This document shows, in pieces, positions 42,067-50,585 of a stretch of 64,000 nt of DNA. The position numbers and the translations under genes are program-made. Source of the DNA: JBDFMH01 sp047238125 (lineage in GTDB: Bacteria > Pseudomonadota > Alphaproteobacteria > Sphingomonadales > Sphingomonadaceae); contig NZ_JBDFMH010000001.1 in the NCBI RefSeq assembly GCF_047238125.1, positions 1,922,001-1,986,000 on the forward strand. Direction: 5' to 3'. Under the pieces are notes generated by a model. That model was not told the origin of the DNA. It ran no database searches and saw only the letters and a list, made by a program, of their open reading frames with translations. How positions within the stretch are numbered: the stretch's first letter is position 1; each line of letters starts with the position of its first letter.

Positions 42067-43584
42067 TTACTGATTGTTCTGGCGATTGAGGAAGCGCGGG
42101 ATATCGAGCGGGTCGCGCGCGCGGCCGGGCGCAGGCGCATCATCGACCTGCGCCTTGGCGGCGCCGCGCGCGATGTTCGACATCCGCTCGAACAATGTGC
42201 CGCCGGCACGCGACAACGCGGGATCGGCAGTGGCGGGGGCGGCAGCCGGTTCCTCGGCCGCCCAGCGGCGATTGCCCGACGGATCGGCGTCCGCCACCGG
42301 CGGCACCGGATTGCCGGGCACCGGCGTCGTCAGGATCGTCTCCGCACCGAGCAGCAGCTCGTCCCCTTCAGCCTCGACGGTCGGCGGGGTCAGGCTGAGT
42401 TCGGCCGCCGGCTTGGCAGCGGGGGCGGTGGACTGGGCGATATCCAGTTCTGCGGTCGCCGGGGTGGCAGCCGCGATCGGCACTTCCGACGCGGCGGGGG
42501 CCGGCGCCGGGGCCGTCACCATCGCGGTCGGCTGCGGCGCGGGAGCGGGCGCTTCCATCCGCGGCGCGCGTGCGCCGGGGAAGGTGAAGAGCTTGGCAGG
42601 CTCGGCCATCTGGCCGGCGTCGGCCTCGATACCCGTCGCCACCACCGATACCCGGATCTTGCCTTCCAGATCGTTGTTGAACGCCGATCCCCAGATGATG
42701 TTGGCGTCGGGATCGACCAGCTCCTTGATGTGATTGGCCGCCTCGTCGACTTCCATCAGGCGCATATCCTCGCCGCCGGTGATCGAGACGATCACACCCT
42801 TGGCGCCCTTCATGCTCACGCCATCGAGCAGCGGGTTGGCGATCGCCTTCTCGGCCGCCTCGATCGCGCGATTGTCGCCCGATGCCTCGCCAGTGCCCAT
42901 CATCGCCTTGCCCATCTCGCTCATCACCGAGCGCACGTCGGCGAAGTCGAGATTGATCAGGCCGGGCATCACCATCAGGTCGGTGATCCCGCGCACGCCC
43001 TGCTGCAGCACCTCGTCGGCCATCTGGAAGGCCTCCTTGAAGGTGGTGTTCGGGTTGGCGATCAGGAACAGGTTCTGGTTGGGGATGACGATCAGCGTAT
43101 CGACATGCTTCTGCAGCTCCTCGATGCCCGCCTCGGCGGACTTCATCCGGCGGTTGCCCTCGAAGCTGAACGGCTTGGTGACGACGCCTACGGTCAGGAT
43201 GCCGCGGTCACGCGCCGCCTTGGCGATCACGGGGGCCGCGCCGGTGCCGGTGCCGCCGCCCATGCCGGCCGCGATGAAGCACATATGCGCGCCGTCGAGC
43301 GCCTTTTCGACCTGGTCGAGCGTCTCTTCGGCAGCGGCGCGACCGATTTCCGGACGGGAACCTGCACCCAGGCCCTGGGTGATCTTCAGGCCCAGCTGGA
43401 TCCGCCGTTCCGCCGCGGACGCGTTCAGCGCCTGCGCGTCGGTGTTGCAGACCACGAAATCCACCCCCTGGACCTCGGATCGAATCATGTTGCCGATGGC
43501 ATTGCCACCAGCACCGCCGACGCCGATCACGCTGATCCGGGGTTTCAGCTCGTCGACTTCCGGCCGCATGAATTCGATCGTCAT
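42067..43584 (-). CDS. ftsZ: Cell division GTPase FtsZ
   Basis: Tubulin homologue forming the Z ring. The 505 residues show the GTP signature GGGTGTG (109-115), N-terminal ISVIGVGGAGGNAIGNMI, the T7 loop region NLDFADVRSVM, a core ending near 320, a long Ala/Pro-rich linker and a C-terminal peptide DIPRFLNRQ that binds FtsA and similar partners. The linker is longer than in E. coli, as usual in alphaproteobacteria. A 106-nt gap from ftsA holds candidate control sites. Confidence 0.97.
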   Translation of the reverse strand: MTIEFMRPEVDELKPRISVIGVGGAGGNAIGNMIRSEVQGVDFVVCNTDAQALNASAAERRIQLGLKITQGLGAGSRPEIGRAAAEETLDQVEKALDGAHMCFIAAGMGGGTGTGAAPVIAKAARDRGILTVGVVTKPFSFEGNRRMKSAEAGIEELQKHVDTLIVIPNQNLFLIANPNTTFKEAFQMADEVLQQGVRGITDLMVMPGLINLDFADVRSVMSEMGKAMMGTGEASGDNRAIEAAEKAIANPLLDGVSMKGAKGVIVSITGGEDMRLMEVDEAANHIKELVDPDANIIWGSAFNNDLEGKIRVSVVATGIEADAGQMAEPAKLFTFPGARAPRMEAPAPAPQPTAMVTAPAPAPAASEVPIAAATPATAELDIAQSTAPAAKPAAELSLTPPTVEAEGDELLLGAETILTTPVPGNPVPPVADADPSGNRRWAAEEPAAAPATADPALSRAGGTLFERMSNIARGAAKAQVDDAPAPGRARDPLDIPRFLNRQNNQ

Positions 43585-43690
43585 GAAACTCGCTCCCTAG
43601 TGTCCCGCCCGCCGCGGATGCCCCATTCGTTGAATCTGCCAGAGGGGATTCGGCTACGCACGCGAAAAGTTAATCTTAACCACAAATATT
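43585..43690 (-). promoter_or_regulatory. ftsA-ftsZ gap with paired GANTC sites and TTAA half-sites
   Basis: The gap holds two CcrM-type GANTC sites, GAATC at 43632-43636 and GATTC at 43647-43651 (plus-strand reading), and the near-palindrome GTTAA-TC-TTAAC at about 43669-43680. In Caulobacter, ftsZ is controlled by CcrM methylation, GcrA and CtrA. The TTAA spacing here is 2, not the CtrA-type 7. An ftsZ promoter in this gap is likely; the regulators are inference. Confidence 0.4.
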
Positions 43691-44959
43691 TCAGTAACTG
43701 CCCTTCATTGCGGCGATCAGCCTCTGGATCATGTTGGATGCCGTCGGGCGGTGCACGAACGTCGTGGTCGGCGATGGCAACTGCCGCAGATCGATCGGGT
43801 TCGACGATGCATATTGGACCAGCCCGGCGAGGGTCGCGAAGGCCGGTCCCGAATGGGCGTCGGGCAGGCCGGATAGCCCGCGCGGCCGGCCAACGCGAAC
43901 CGATCGGCCGAGCAGCCCCTGCGCATAGTCAGCGATACCCTTCAGCTCCGCACCGCCGCCGGTCAGCACGACCTGGCGACCGACGGGGCCGGTGAAGCCC
44001 AGTTCCTTCAGCGCCTGCGCCACCGCCCCCATCCAATGTTCCAGCCTGAGGCGGATCACCGAGATCAGCTGCGCGCGCGTTACGCGCTGCGGATCGCCCG
44101 ATCCTTCCGCGCCCGACATCGGCGCCACCTCGATCATGTCGTGATTGTCGCGGGGGGACGGCGTTGCCGAACCGTGGAAGCATTTCATCCGCTCGGCCTG
44201 CGCGCGGCGCGTGCCGAAGGCGGAGGCGATGTCGTCGGTGATGTCGGCCGCCCCCATCGGGATCGATGCGAGCCCGACCAGCAGACCGCCTGCGAACAAC
44301 GAGACGTTGGTCACGCCAGCGCCCAGCTCGACAAGCGCCACGCCCAATTCGCGCTCTTCCTCGCTCAGGCAGGCCATGCCGGTCGCGATCGGGGCTGCGA
44401 CGATGCCCTTCACGCCAAGATGCGCGGATCGCACGCAAAGATCGAGATTGCGCACCGGCGAAGGCTCGGCCGCGACGACATGGATGTCGACGCCCAGCCG
44501 GTCGGCGTGCAGTCCCAGTGGCGATTTCACGCCCTGCAGCCCGTCCAGCGTGTACAGCGTCGGCTGCGCATGCAGCACCATCCGGCCCTCGGGATCGATC
44601 GAGTTGCGGCCCGCAGCCAGCAGCTCGTCGATATCGGCCTGCTCGATGCGGTGCCCGCCCAGGTCGACCTCGACCGATGCGATGTCGGACACCAGCCCGC
44701 CAGCCGAGAAGCTGACCCAGGCATCCTCGATATTGATGCCCGCAATCCGTTCCGCCTGCTCGACTGCCTCGCGGATCGCGGCCTCGGTCGCCTCCATGTC
44801 CGCGATATAGCCGCGCCGCACGCCCTTGCTCTCGCGCTGGCCGGTGCCGAGCACCGCGATCTCGCCGCCTTCGGGGACCTGCGCGATCAGCGCGCAGACC
44901 TTGGATGAACCGATGTCGACCGCGGTAAACAGCCGGTCGTTGTTGCGCACCTGTGCCAT
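43691..44959 (-). CDS. ftsA: Cell division protein FtsA
   Basis: Actin-like protein that ties FtsZ to the membrane. The 422 residues have the phosphate-1 motif TAVDIGSSKVCALIA, the 1C subdomain, and the ATP motif VVLTGGGAELKGI. The last residues (ASNMIQRLIAAMKGSY) form the amphipathic membrane-targeting helix. It is 26 nt after ftsQ. Confidence 0.96.
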   Translation of the reverse strand: MAQVRNNDRLFTAVDIGSSKVCALIAQVPEGGEIAVLGTGQRESKGVRRGYIADMEATEAAIREAVEQAERIAGINIEDAWVSFSAGGLVSDIASVEVDLGGHRIEQADIDELLAAGRNSIDPEGRMVLHAQPTLYTLDGLQGVKSPLGLHADRLGVDIHVVAAEPSPVRNLDLCVRSAHLGVKGIVAAPIATGMACLSEEERELGVALVELGAGVTNVSLFAGGLLVGLASIPMGAADITDDIASAFGTRRAQAERMKCFHGSATPSPRDNHDMIEVAPMSGAEGSGDPQRVTRAQLISVIRLRLEHWMGAVAQALKELGFTGPVGRQVVLTGGGAELKGIADYAQGLLGRSVRVGRPRGLSGLPDAHSGPAFATLAGLVQYASSNPIDLRQLPSPTTTFVHRPTASNMIQRLIAAMKGSY

Positions 44960-44985
44960 GATCTAGCCCCCCAGCCCCCTGTCCA

Positions 44986-45948
44986 TCAAATGCTCTCGGC
45001 CGAAACCTTGGCGGCGGCCTCCGCCTCGGCCTTGCGCTTCTCCGCTGCGGCGGCGACGCTGTGGCCCGGCTCCTTTGACACGCGCACCACCATCTGGCGC
45101 GGGTCACGCAGATCGAAGCGCACGAAACCGCGGCCCAGCAGCCGAACTTTCTGATCCTGCGCCGCGAAATAGGCCAGCGCGTCGATCGCCGCCTTCTCGC
45201 CCTCGGGCAGCGCCAGCGTCTCGCCGGAGAGGAAGCGGATATCCCAGCGGCGGGCACCCACCCATGTCGCGCCCGCCAGCACCGGTTTCAGTGCGGGGGC
45301 ATTCTCCATCAGCCCGGCCAGCGCGGTCGCCTGCCGGTTCGCACCGGGGCCGATCACCAGCGGCAGGTTCGGCAGATCCTCCGGCCGGACCGGCGCGATC
45401 ACCCGGCCGCTCTGATCGATCAGCGCCAGCCGGCCGCGATCCTGCCAGACGGCCGATGGCTTGCGCTCGACGATGTCGATGACCAGCGTATCGGGCAACC
45501 GGCGAGAGACACGGGCATCGGCAATCCAGCCGAACCGCATCAGCTTGGCGCGGGTCTCTTCCAGATTGACCAGCGGCATCGCCCGGCTCTGCTGATCGGC
45601 CGCCACCATGAAGACCGCGCTGCGATCCATCCGGTCGATGCCCTTCACCTCGATGGTGCGCACCGCAAAGCCCATCCGGCCGATCGCCTCGCCGATCTCG
45701 ATCCCGATCAATTGCGGCAGCTGCATCGCCAGCACGCCGGCGACGACGCCAGCGCCGAGCAGGCCGACAAGCGCCCAGTTACCGATCCGCCGCATCTTCG
45801 CCAGCGGCAGCGGCAGCGCCGCCAGCGCCTGGGATGCGGTCGAAGGTCCGCGCTTGGCGCGTGGCTTGGGCGGTTGCGCGCGGCGGCGCGGCGGGTTGGC
45901 GGGTCCGCGCCTGATCTTGGCGCGCTGGTCGCGATCCTGCCCGCTCAT
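44986..45948 (-). CDS. ftsQ: Cell division protein FtsQ
   Basis: Bitopic divisome protein. The 320 residues have a long basic cytoplasmic N-terminus (about 1-52), one membrane helix (about 57-78), a POTRA domain (IEVKGIDRMDRSAVF) and the FtsQ beta domain. A charged Ala/Glu/Lys tail ends the protein. The ATG overlaps the ddl stop by four bases. Confidence 0.93.
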   Translation of the reverse strand: MSGQDRDQRAKIRRGPANPPRRRAQPPKPRAKRGPSTASQALAALPLPLAKMRRIGNWALVGLLGAGVVAGVLAMQLPQLIGIEIGEAIGRMGFAVRTIEVKGIDRMDRSAVFMVAADQQSRAMPLVNLEETRAKLMRFGWIADARVSRRLPDTLVIDIVERKPSAVWQDRGRLALIDQSGRVIAPVRPEDLPNLPLVIGPGANRQATALAGLMENAPALKPVLAGATWVGARRWDIRFLSGETLALPEGEKAAIDALAYFAAQDQKVRLLGRGFVRFDLRDPRQMVVRVSKEPGHSVAAAAEKRKAEAEAAAKVSAESI

Positions 45949-46892
45949 CGCCGGTCCTCCCCCGCATCGTCGGCCATCGCCTCGTCCACGATCCGCTGGA
46001 CGAGATCGGCATAGCTCATTCCCGCCAGCCGCGCCTGCTCCGGCACCAGGCTGAGCGGAGTCATCCCCGGCTGGGTATTGATTTCCAACAGATAGAGGCC
46101 GGCCTCGCCAAGCTCGTCATCCCAGCGGAAATCGGATCGCGACGTACCCTTGCAGCCCAGCAGGAGATGCGCCTTCACGGCCATAGAACAGGCCGCGCGC
46201 GCGATATCGGCCGGAATGTCCGCCGGGCACACATGCTCGGTCAGGCCATCGGTATATTTGGAATCATAGTCATAGAAGCCGGATTTGGGGATCAGCTCGG
46301 TCACGCCCAGCGCCTGCTCGCCCAACACCGATACCGTCAGTTCGCGACCACGGATGAACGGCTCGGCGAGCAGTTCCGGGAAGATGTTCCAGGGACCCAG
46401 GCTGTCGCGCGCGATCGGATCGCCGTAATTGCTCTCCGCGGTGACGATGGCGACCCCGACGGACGATCCCTCATTGACTGGCTTCAACACGAACGGCCGC
46501 GGCATCGGATCGCCGGCGTACAGGCTTTCGGATGCCACGATCGCGCCCGTCGGCATCCGCAGACCGTGCGGCACCAGCACCTGCTTGGTCAGCACCTTGT
46601 CGATCGCGATCACCGATGTCGCCAGGCCGCTATGCGTGTAGCGCAGCCCCATCAGGTCGAGCATGCCCTGCACCGTCCCGTCCTCGCCCGGCACGCCGTG
46701 CAGCGCGTTGAACACCAGGTCGGGAGCGGCCTCCGCCAGCCGTGCAGCGACATCGCGGTCCATGTCGATCCGGGTGACGCGGTGGCCCAGACTCTCCAGC
46801 GCATCGGCTACACCCCGGCCCGACGTCAGCGACACCTCTCGCTCCGAGGACCAGCCGCCCATCAGAACGGCGACGTGCAGCGGCGCGTTCAC
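45945..46892 (-). CDS. ddl: D-alanine--D-alanine ligase
   Basis: Makes D-Ala-D-Ala for the pentapeptide. The 315-residue ATP-grasp enzyme has VLMGGWSSEREVSLTSG, LHGVPGEDGTVQG, KPVNEGSSVGV and the metal-binding LEINTQPGMT. The start is GTG at 46892, overlapping the murB stop as GTGA; an ATG at 46922 in frame lies inside murB and is less likely. Confidence 0.95.
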   Translation of the reverse strand: MNAPLHVAVLMGGWSSEREVSLTSGRGVADALESLGHRVTRIDMDRDVAARLAEAAPDLVFNALHGVPGEDGTVQGMLDLMGLRYTHSGLATSVIAIDKVLTKQVLVPHGLRMPTGAIVASESLYAGDPMPRPFVLKPVNEGSSVGVAIVTAESNYGDPIARDSLGPWNIFPELLAEPFIRGRELTVSVLGEQALGVTELIPKSGFYDYDSKYTDGLTEHVCPADIPADIARAACSMAVKAHLLLGCKGTSRSDFRWDDELGEAGLYLLEINTQPGMTPLSLVPEQARLAGMSYADLVQRIVDEAMADDAGEDRR

Positions 46893-47794
46893 TTCGCCAC
46901 CCCGACGCGCTGGATTTCCCATTCCAGGGTCACGCCGCTCGTCGCCTTGACGCGTTCGCGCACCGTCTCGCCCAGCGCCTCGATCTCGGCGGAGGAAGCA
47001 CCGCCCAGGTTGAGCAGGAAATTGGTGTGCTTCTCGCTCACCTGCGCATCGCCGTTGCGCAGGCCGCGGCAGCCGGCGGCATCGATTAGCGCCCAGGCCT
47101 TGCCACCGTCCGGATTCTTGAAGGTCGATCCGCCGGTCCGGCTGCGCAGTGGCTGGCTGGCCTCGCGCTCGGCTGCGATGCGGTCCATCTCCTCGCCGAT
47201 CGCGGCAGGATCGCCGGGGCTCCCTCGGAACAACGCCTCGACGACCACCGCGCCCGCCGGCACGCTCGAGTGGCGATAGCTGTAACCCAGGCGCGCGGCA
47301 TCCCAGGTCTCGACCGTGCCGTCGCGCAACACCAGCTTCGCTTCGATCAGGATGTTGCTCACATCGCGGCCATAGGCTCCGGCATTCATCCGCACTGCGC
47401 CGCCGACCGTGCCGGGAATACCGCGCAGGAATTCAATGCCCGCGATCCCTGCATCGCGCGCCGCGGACGCCACCGAGATGCCCATGGCGGCCCCGCCCGC
47501 GCGCACCAGACCGCCTGGTTCGATCGAGACTTTCGCGAAGCTCTTCGGCAGTCGCACGACCACGCCCGGTACGCCGCCATCGCGCACGATCAGGTTCGAA
47601 CCCACGCCGATCGGCAGCACCGGCACAGCCGGATCGAGCGTGCGCAGGAAATCCGACAGGTCGGCGACATCGGCAGGGCGCACCAGCAGTTCGGCCGGCC
47701 CGCCGGTGCGGAACCAGATGAAGTCCGCAAGGCTCGCGCCTGCTTCCGCGGTGCCGCGCAGCCCCCCGTCCGATGCTGGCGCAACCGCGCTCAT
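46889..47794 (-). CDS. murB: UDP-N-acetylenolpyruvoylglucosamine reductase MurB
   Basis: FAD enzyme completing UDP-MurNAc synthesis. The 301-residue protein has IGVGSNLIVRDGG (FAD), GIPGTVGGAVRMNAGAYG, the catalytic serine region RTGGSTFKNP, and the ending typical of the short type II form. The ATG at 47794 overlaps the stop of the 66-codon gene (ATGA). The frame is open to 47830. Confidence 0.95.
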   Translation of the reverse strand: MSAVAPASDGGLRGTAEAGASLADFIWFRTGGPAELLVRPADVADLSDFLRTLDPAVPVLPIGVGSNLIVRDGGVPGVVVRLPKSFAKVSIEPGGLVRAGGAAMGISVASAARDAGIAGIEFLRGIPGTVGGAVRMNAGAYGRDVSNILIEAKLVLRDGTVETWDAARLGYSYRHSSVPAGAVVVEALFRGSPGDPAAIGEEMDRIAAEREASQPLRSRTGGSTFKNPDGGKAWALIDAAGCRGLRNGDAQVSEKHTNFLLNLGGASSAEIEALGETVRERVKATSGVTLEWEIQRVGVAK

Positions 47795-47991
47795 TTCTTC
47801 GGGGCCCACAGCGATACCCAGGCCGTCCACGCCTTGGCGCCGGCCATGGCGGCTTCATGCGCCTTGCGCTGGAATTCGGCGGCATCCTCGCCCGCATCGA
47901 TCGCGCGCTGCATCAGATCCAGGTTGCGCTGCTGGAAGCTCAGCACCTCGCGCTGGAATGCCACGAAGGCCAGGAATGGATCGCCGGTCAT
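47791..47991 (-). CDS. Unknown 66-residue helical protein between murC and murB
   Basis: Starts MTGDPFLAFVAFQREVLSF, ends with two lysines and is predicted to be almost all helix. It is rich in Ala, Gln and Phe, with a phasin-like look (FQQRNLDLMQRAIDAG) but no family I can name. It has no signal peptide or membrane segment. ATGA overlaps join it to murC upstream and murB downstream, which is strong evidence for translation. Position suggests a helper for precursor synthesis or division. An upstream in-frame start (48045) lies inside murC. Confidence 0.7.
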   Translation of the reverse strand: MTGDPFLAFVAFQREVLSFQQRNLDLMQRAIDAGEDAAEFQRKAHEAAMAGAKAWTAWVSLWAPKK

Positions 47992-49406
47992 GCCGCCGCG
48001 GTCTCCCGCGCGCGGCCGATGCCATCGGCAAGGCCCGCGGCCCATTTGGTGATGTCGCCCGCGCCCAGGCAGATCACCATGTCGCCCGGCTGCACCGTGC
48101 CAGCCAGCGTGCGGGCAAGCTCGTCGGCACTGCCGATCTCCTGCGCCGAACGGTGGCCGCGATGCTTCAGGCCAGTGACCAGCGCGGCCGCATCGACCCC
48201 TTCGACCGGGCTCTCGCCTGCTGCATAGACCGGCGTCACATAGACGATATCCGCATCGTTGAACGCCTGCTGGAAATCATCCATCAGATTGCCTAGCCGA
48301 GAATAACGGTGCGGCTGTACCACCGCGATCACACGGTGCTCCGCCCCCTCGCGCGCCGCAGCCAGTACCGCGCGGATCTCGACCGGGTGGTGGCCATAAT
48401 CGTCGATCACGGTCACGCCGCCCACTTCGCCGACCTTCGTGAAGCGGCGCTTGACCCCGCCGAACTTGGCGAAGCCGGTCGGGATCACATCGTCGGCGAT
48501 CCCCAGTTCAAGCGCCACGCCGATCGCGGCCAGCGCATTCTGGACATTGTGGCGCCCGTTCATCGGTAGATCGATGCCCTCGATCGAACGACTGGTGCCG
48601 TCGCGATTGCGGATGATCGCCTCGAACCGGTTGCCGCCATTGTAAGGCTGCACGTTGACCCCGCGGACATCGGCCTGCGCCGAAAAACCGTAGGTGACGA
48701 CACGGCGGTCGCGAACGCGCGGGATCAGCGCCTGCACTTCCGGATGATCAAGGCACAGCAGCGCCGCACCGTAGAAGGGCACATTCTCGATGAACTCGAC
48801 GAAGCTGTCCTTCACCTTGTCGAACGAGCCATAATGGTCGAGATGCTCGGGATCGATGTTGGTGACGACCGCGACCGTGCCGTCCAGCCGCAGGAAGCTG
48901 CCGTCGCTTTCGTCGGCTTCGACGACCATCCACTCGCCTTCGCCCAGCCGCGCGTTCGATCCATAGCTGTTGATGATGCCGCCGTTGATCACGGTCGGAT
49001 CGATGCCGCCCGCATCCAGCAGCGCCGCGACCATCGACGTCGTCGTCGTCTTGCCGTGCGTGCCGGCGATCGCGACGGTGGATTTCAGTCGCATCAGTTC
49101 GGCCAGCATTTCTGCCCGGCGAACCACGGGAATACGGTTCTCGTAGGCCGCTTCCACTTCCGGATTACCGCGCTTGATCGCGGTCGATGTCACCACGACC
49201 GCGGCTTCACCCAGATTGCTCGCGCGGTGGCCGATCTCGACCTTGATGCCGCGCTTGCGCAGCCCCTCGATCACATAGCCCTCGGCCACGTCCGAGCCCT
49301 GCACCTTGTAGCCGAGATTATGCATCACCTCTGCGATGCCGGACATGCCGATACCGCCGATGCCGATGAAATGGATCGTGCCGATATCGGTGGCGACACC
49401 CTTCAT
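47988..49406 (-). CDS. murC: UDP-N-acetylmuramate--L-alanine ligase MurC
   Basis: Adds the first amino acid of the stem peptide. The 472-residue Mur ligase has IHFIGIGGIGMSGIAEVM for UDP binding, ATP loop AGTHGKTTTT, NIDPEHLDHYGSF and DDYGHHPVEI. The start at 49406 has GGAG eight bases away. The 30-nt gap from murG is one of the few true gaps in the cluster. Confidence 0.96.
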   Translation of the reverse strand: MKGVATDIGTIHFIGIGGIGMSGIAEVMHNLGYKVQGSDVAEGYVIEGLRKRGIKVEIGHRASNLGEAAVVVTSTAIKRGNPEVEAAYENRIPVVRRAEMLAELMRLKSTVAIAGTHGKTTTTSMVAALLDAGGIDPTVINGGIINSYGSNARLGEGEWMVVEADESDGSFLRLDGTVAVVTNIDPEHLDHYGSFDKVKDSFVEFIENVPFYGAALLCLDHPEVQALIPRVRDRRVVTYGFSAQADVRGVNVQPYNGGNRFEAIIRNRDGTSRSIEGIDLPMNGRHNVQNALAAIGVALELGIADDVIPTGFAKFGGVKRRFTKVGEVGGVTVIDDYGHHPVEIRAVLAAAREGAEHRVIAVVQPHRYSRLGNLMDDFQQAFNDADIVYVTPVYAAGESPVEGVDAAALVTGLKHRGHRSAQEIGSADELARTLAGTVQPGDMVICLGAGDITKWAAGLADGIGRARETAAA

Positions 49407-49436
49407 GAACGCAACTCCAACGCTTGATACGAACGC

Positions 49437-50585
49437 TTACGCATAGGCCGCCACCGCTTCCTCCGCCGCGGCATGATCGACGCCACCCAGCCGCTCGACC
49501 AGATCGGCCAGCGCCTGCGCGGCATCGGGCCGGCCACAGCCGCGCGCGCGCTTGGCGGCGTTCAGCAGCGCGCCAGGCTCCAGCGCCAGCTTCTGCATCT
49601 GCTTGGCGAGTTCGACGGCGGTGAACCGGCTCTGTGGAATGGATCGCCCGCCCCCGCTGTCATGCAGTTCGCGCGCATTGGCGGTCTGGTGATCGTCGGT
49701 GGCACTCGGCAGCGGCACCAAAATGGCGGGGCGGCCCGCGCACGTCAGCTCCGCAATGGTCGACGCACCGGCCCGCGCGATCACCAGGTGCGACCAGCCC
49801 AGCCGATCCGGCAGGTCGGGCATGTAGGTCGCGAGATCGGCGGGGATGCCAAGCTCGGCATATTTGGCGCGCACGGCTTCGATGTCCTCGGGCCGGCACT
49901 GCTGCGTCACCTGCATCCGGCGGCGGAAATTGAGCGGCATCAGCGCGAGGCCATCGGGCACCACGCTCGACAGGATCGATGCGCCCTGGCTGCCACCCGT
50001 CACTAGCACGCGGAACACTCCATCCGGCGTCAGCGCCGGGAACGGCTGTTCGCGCAGCGCCTTGACCACGTCGCGCACGGGATTGCCGACGAGATGGGTC
50101 TTGCCCTGCCACGTCGGCTTCAGCCGCTGCACGGTGGGATAGGCGGTGGCGATCGCATCCACCTTGCGCGCCAACAGCCGGTTGGTGCGGCCCAGCACCG
50201 CGTTCTGCTCGTGGATCGCGCTCGGCACGCCGGCCTTCAGAGCCGCGAGCAGCGTCGGCAGCGCGGGGTAGCCGCCGAACCCGATCACGGCAGAGGGATC
50301 GAACGTCTTGAACAGCTCCAGCGCCATCTCGCGCCCGGTCATCACGTTGCGGCCCGCGCGCAGCCAGCCCATCGGCCCGCCCGCGAAGCGCCCGGCCGGC
50401 AGCACATGCACCTGCACGCCTTCGAACAGGCCCGGGATCTGCGCCCCGCGCCCATCGGTGACAAGCGCGACGCGGTGGCCCCGGCGGATCAGTTCGGCGG
50501 CCAGCGCGTGCGCCGGCACCATATGGCCGCCGGTGCCGCCGGCGGCGAGGACGAAGTGACGGGTTCCGGCCGGGTCAGCGCTCAT
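49437..50585 (-). CDS. murG: UDP-GlcNAc:lipid I GlcNAc transferase MurG
   Basis: Makes lipid II at the inner face of the membrane. The 382-residue GT-B enzyme has AAGGTGGHMVPAHALA at the start, VTGGSQGASIL, and the acceptor/donor loop GASTIAELTCAGRPAILVPLP. The ATG at 50585 overlaps the ftsW stop by four bases; ATG 50597 in frame is less favoured. A long C-terminus for the family. Confidence 0.95.
   Translation of the reverse strand: MSADPAGTRHFVLAAGGTGGHMVPAHALAAELIRRGHRVALVTDGRGAQIPGLFEGVQVHVLPAGRFAGGPMGWLRAGRNVMTGREMALELFKTFDPSAVIGFGGYPALPTLLAALKAGVPSAIHEQNAVLGRTNRLLARKVDAIATAYPTVQRLKPTWQGKTHLVGNPVRDVVKALREQPFPALTPDGVFRVLVTGGSQGASILSSVVPDGLALMPLNFRRRMQVTQQCRPEDIEAVRAKYAELGIPADLATYMPDLPDRLGWSHLVIARAGASTIAELTCAGRPAILVPLPSATDDHQTANARELHDSGGGRSIPQSRFTAVELAKQMQKLALEPGALLNAAKRARGCGRPDAAQALADLVERLGGVDHAAAEEAVAAYA

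Noticed and set aside
43669..43680. Possible CtrA binding site (two TTAA elements)
   Set aside because: The known full site has seven bases between TTAA halves; here there are two. Kept only as a note in the ftsZ region.
40048..43995. A plus-strand open frame of 1315 codons, the longest in the window
   Set aside because: It runs antisense through the TPR/SPOR gene and ftsZ, has Arg/Gly/His-rich sequence with no domain, and results from the codon bias of the real minus-strand genes.
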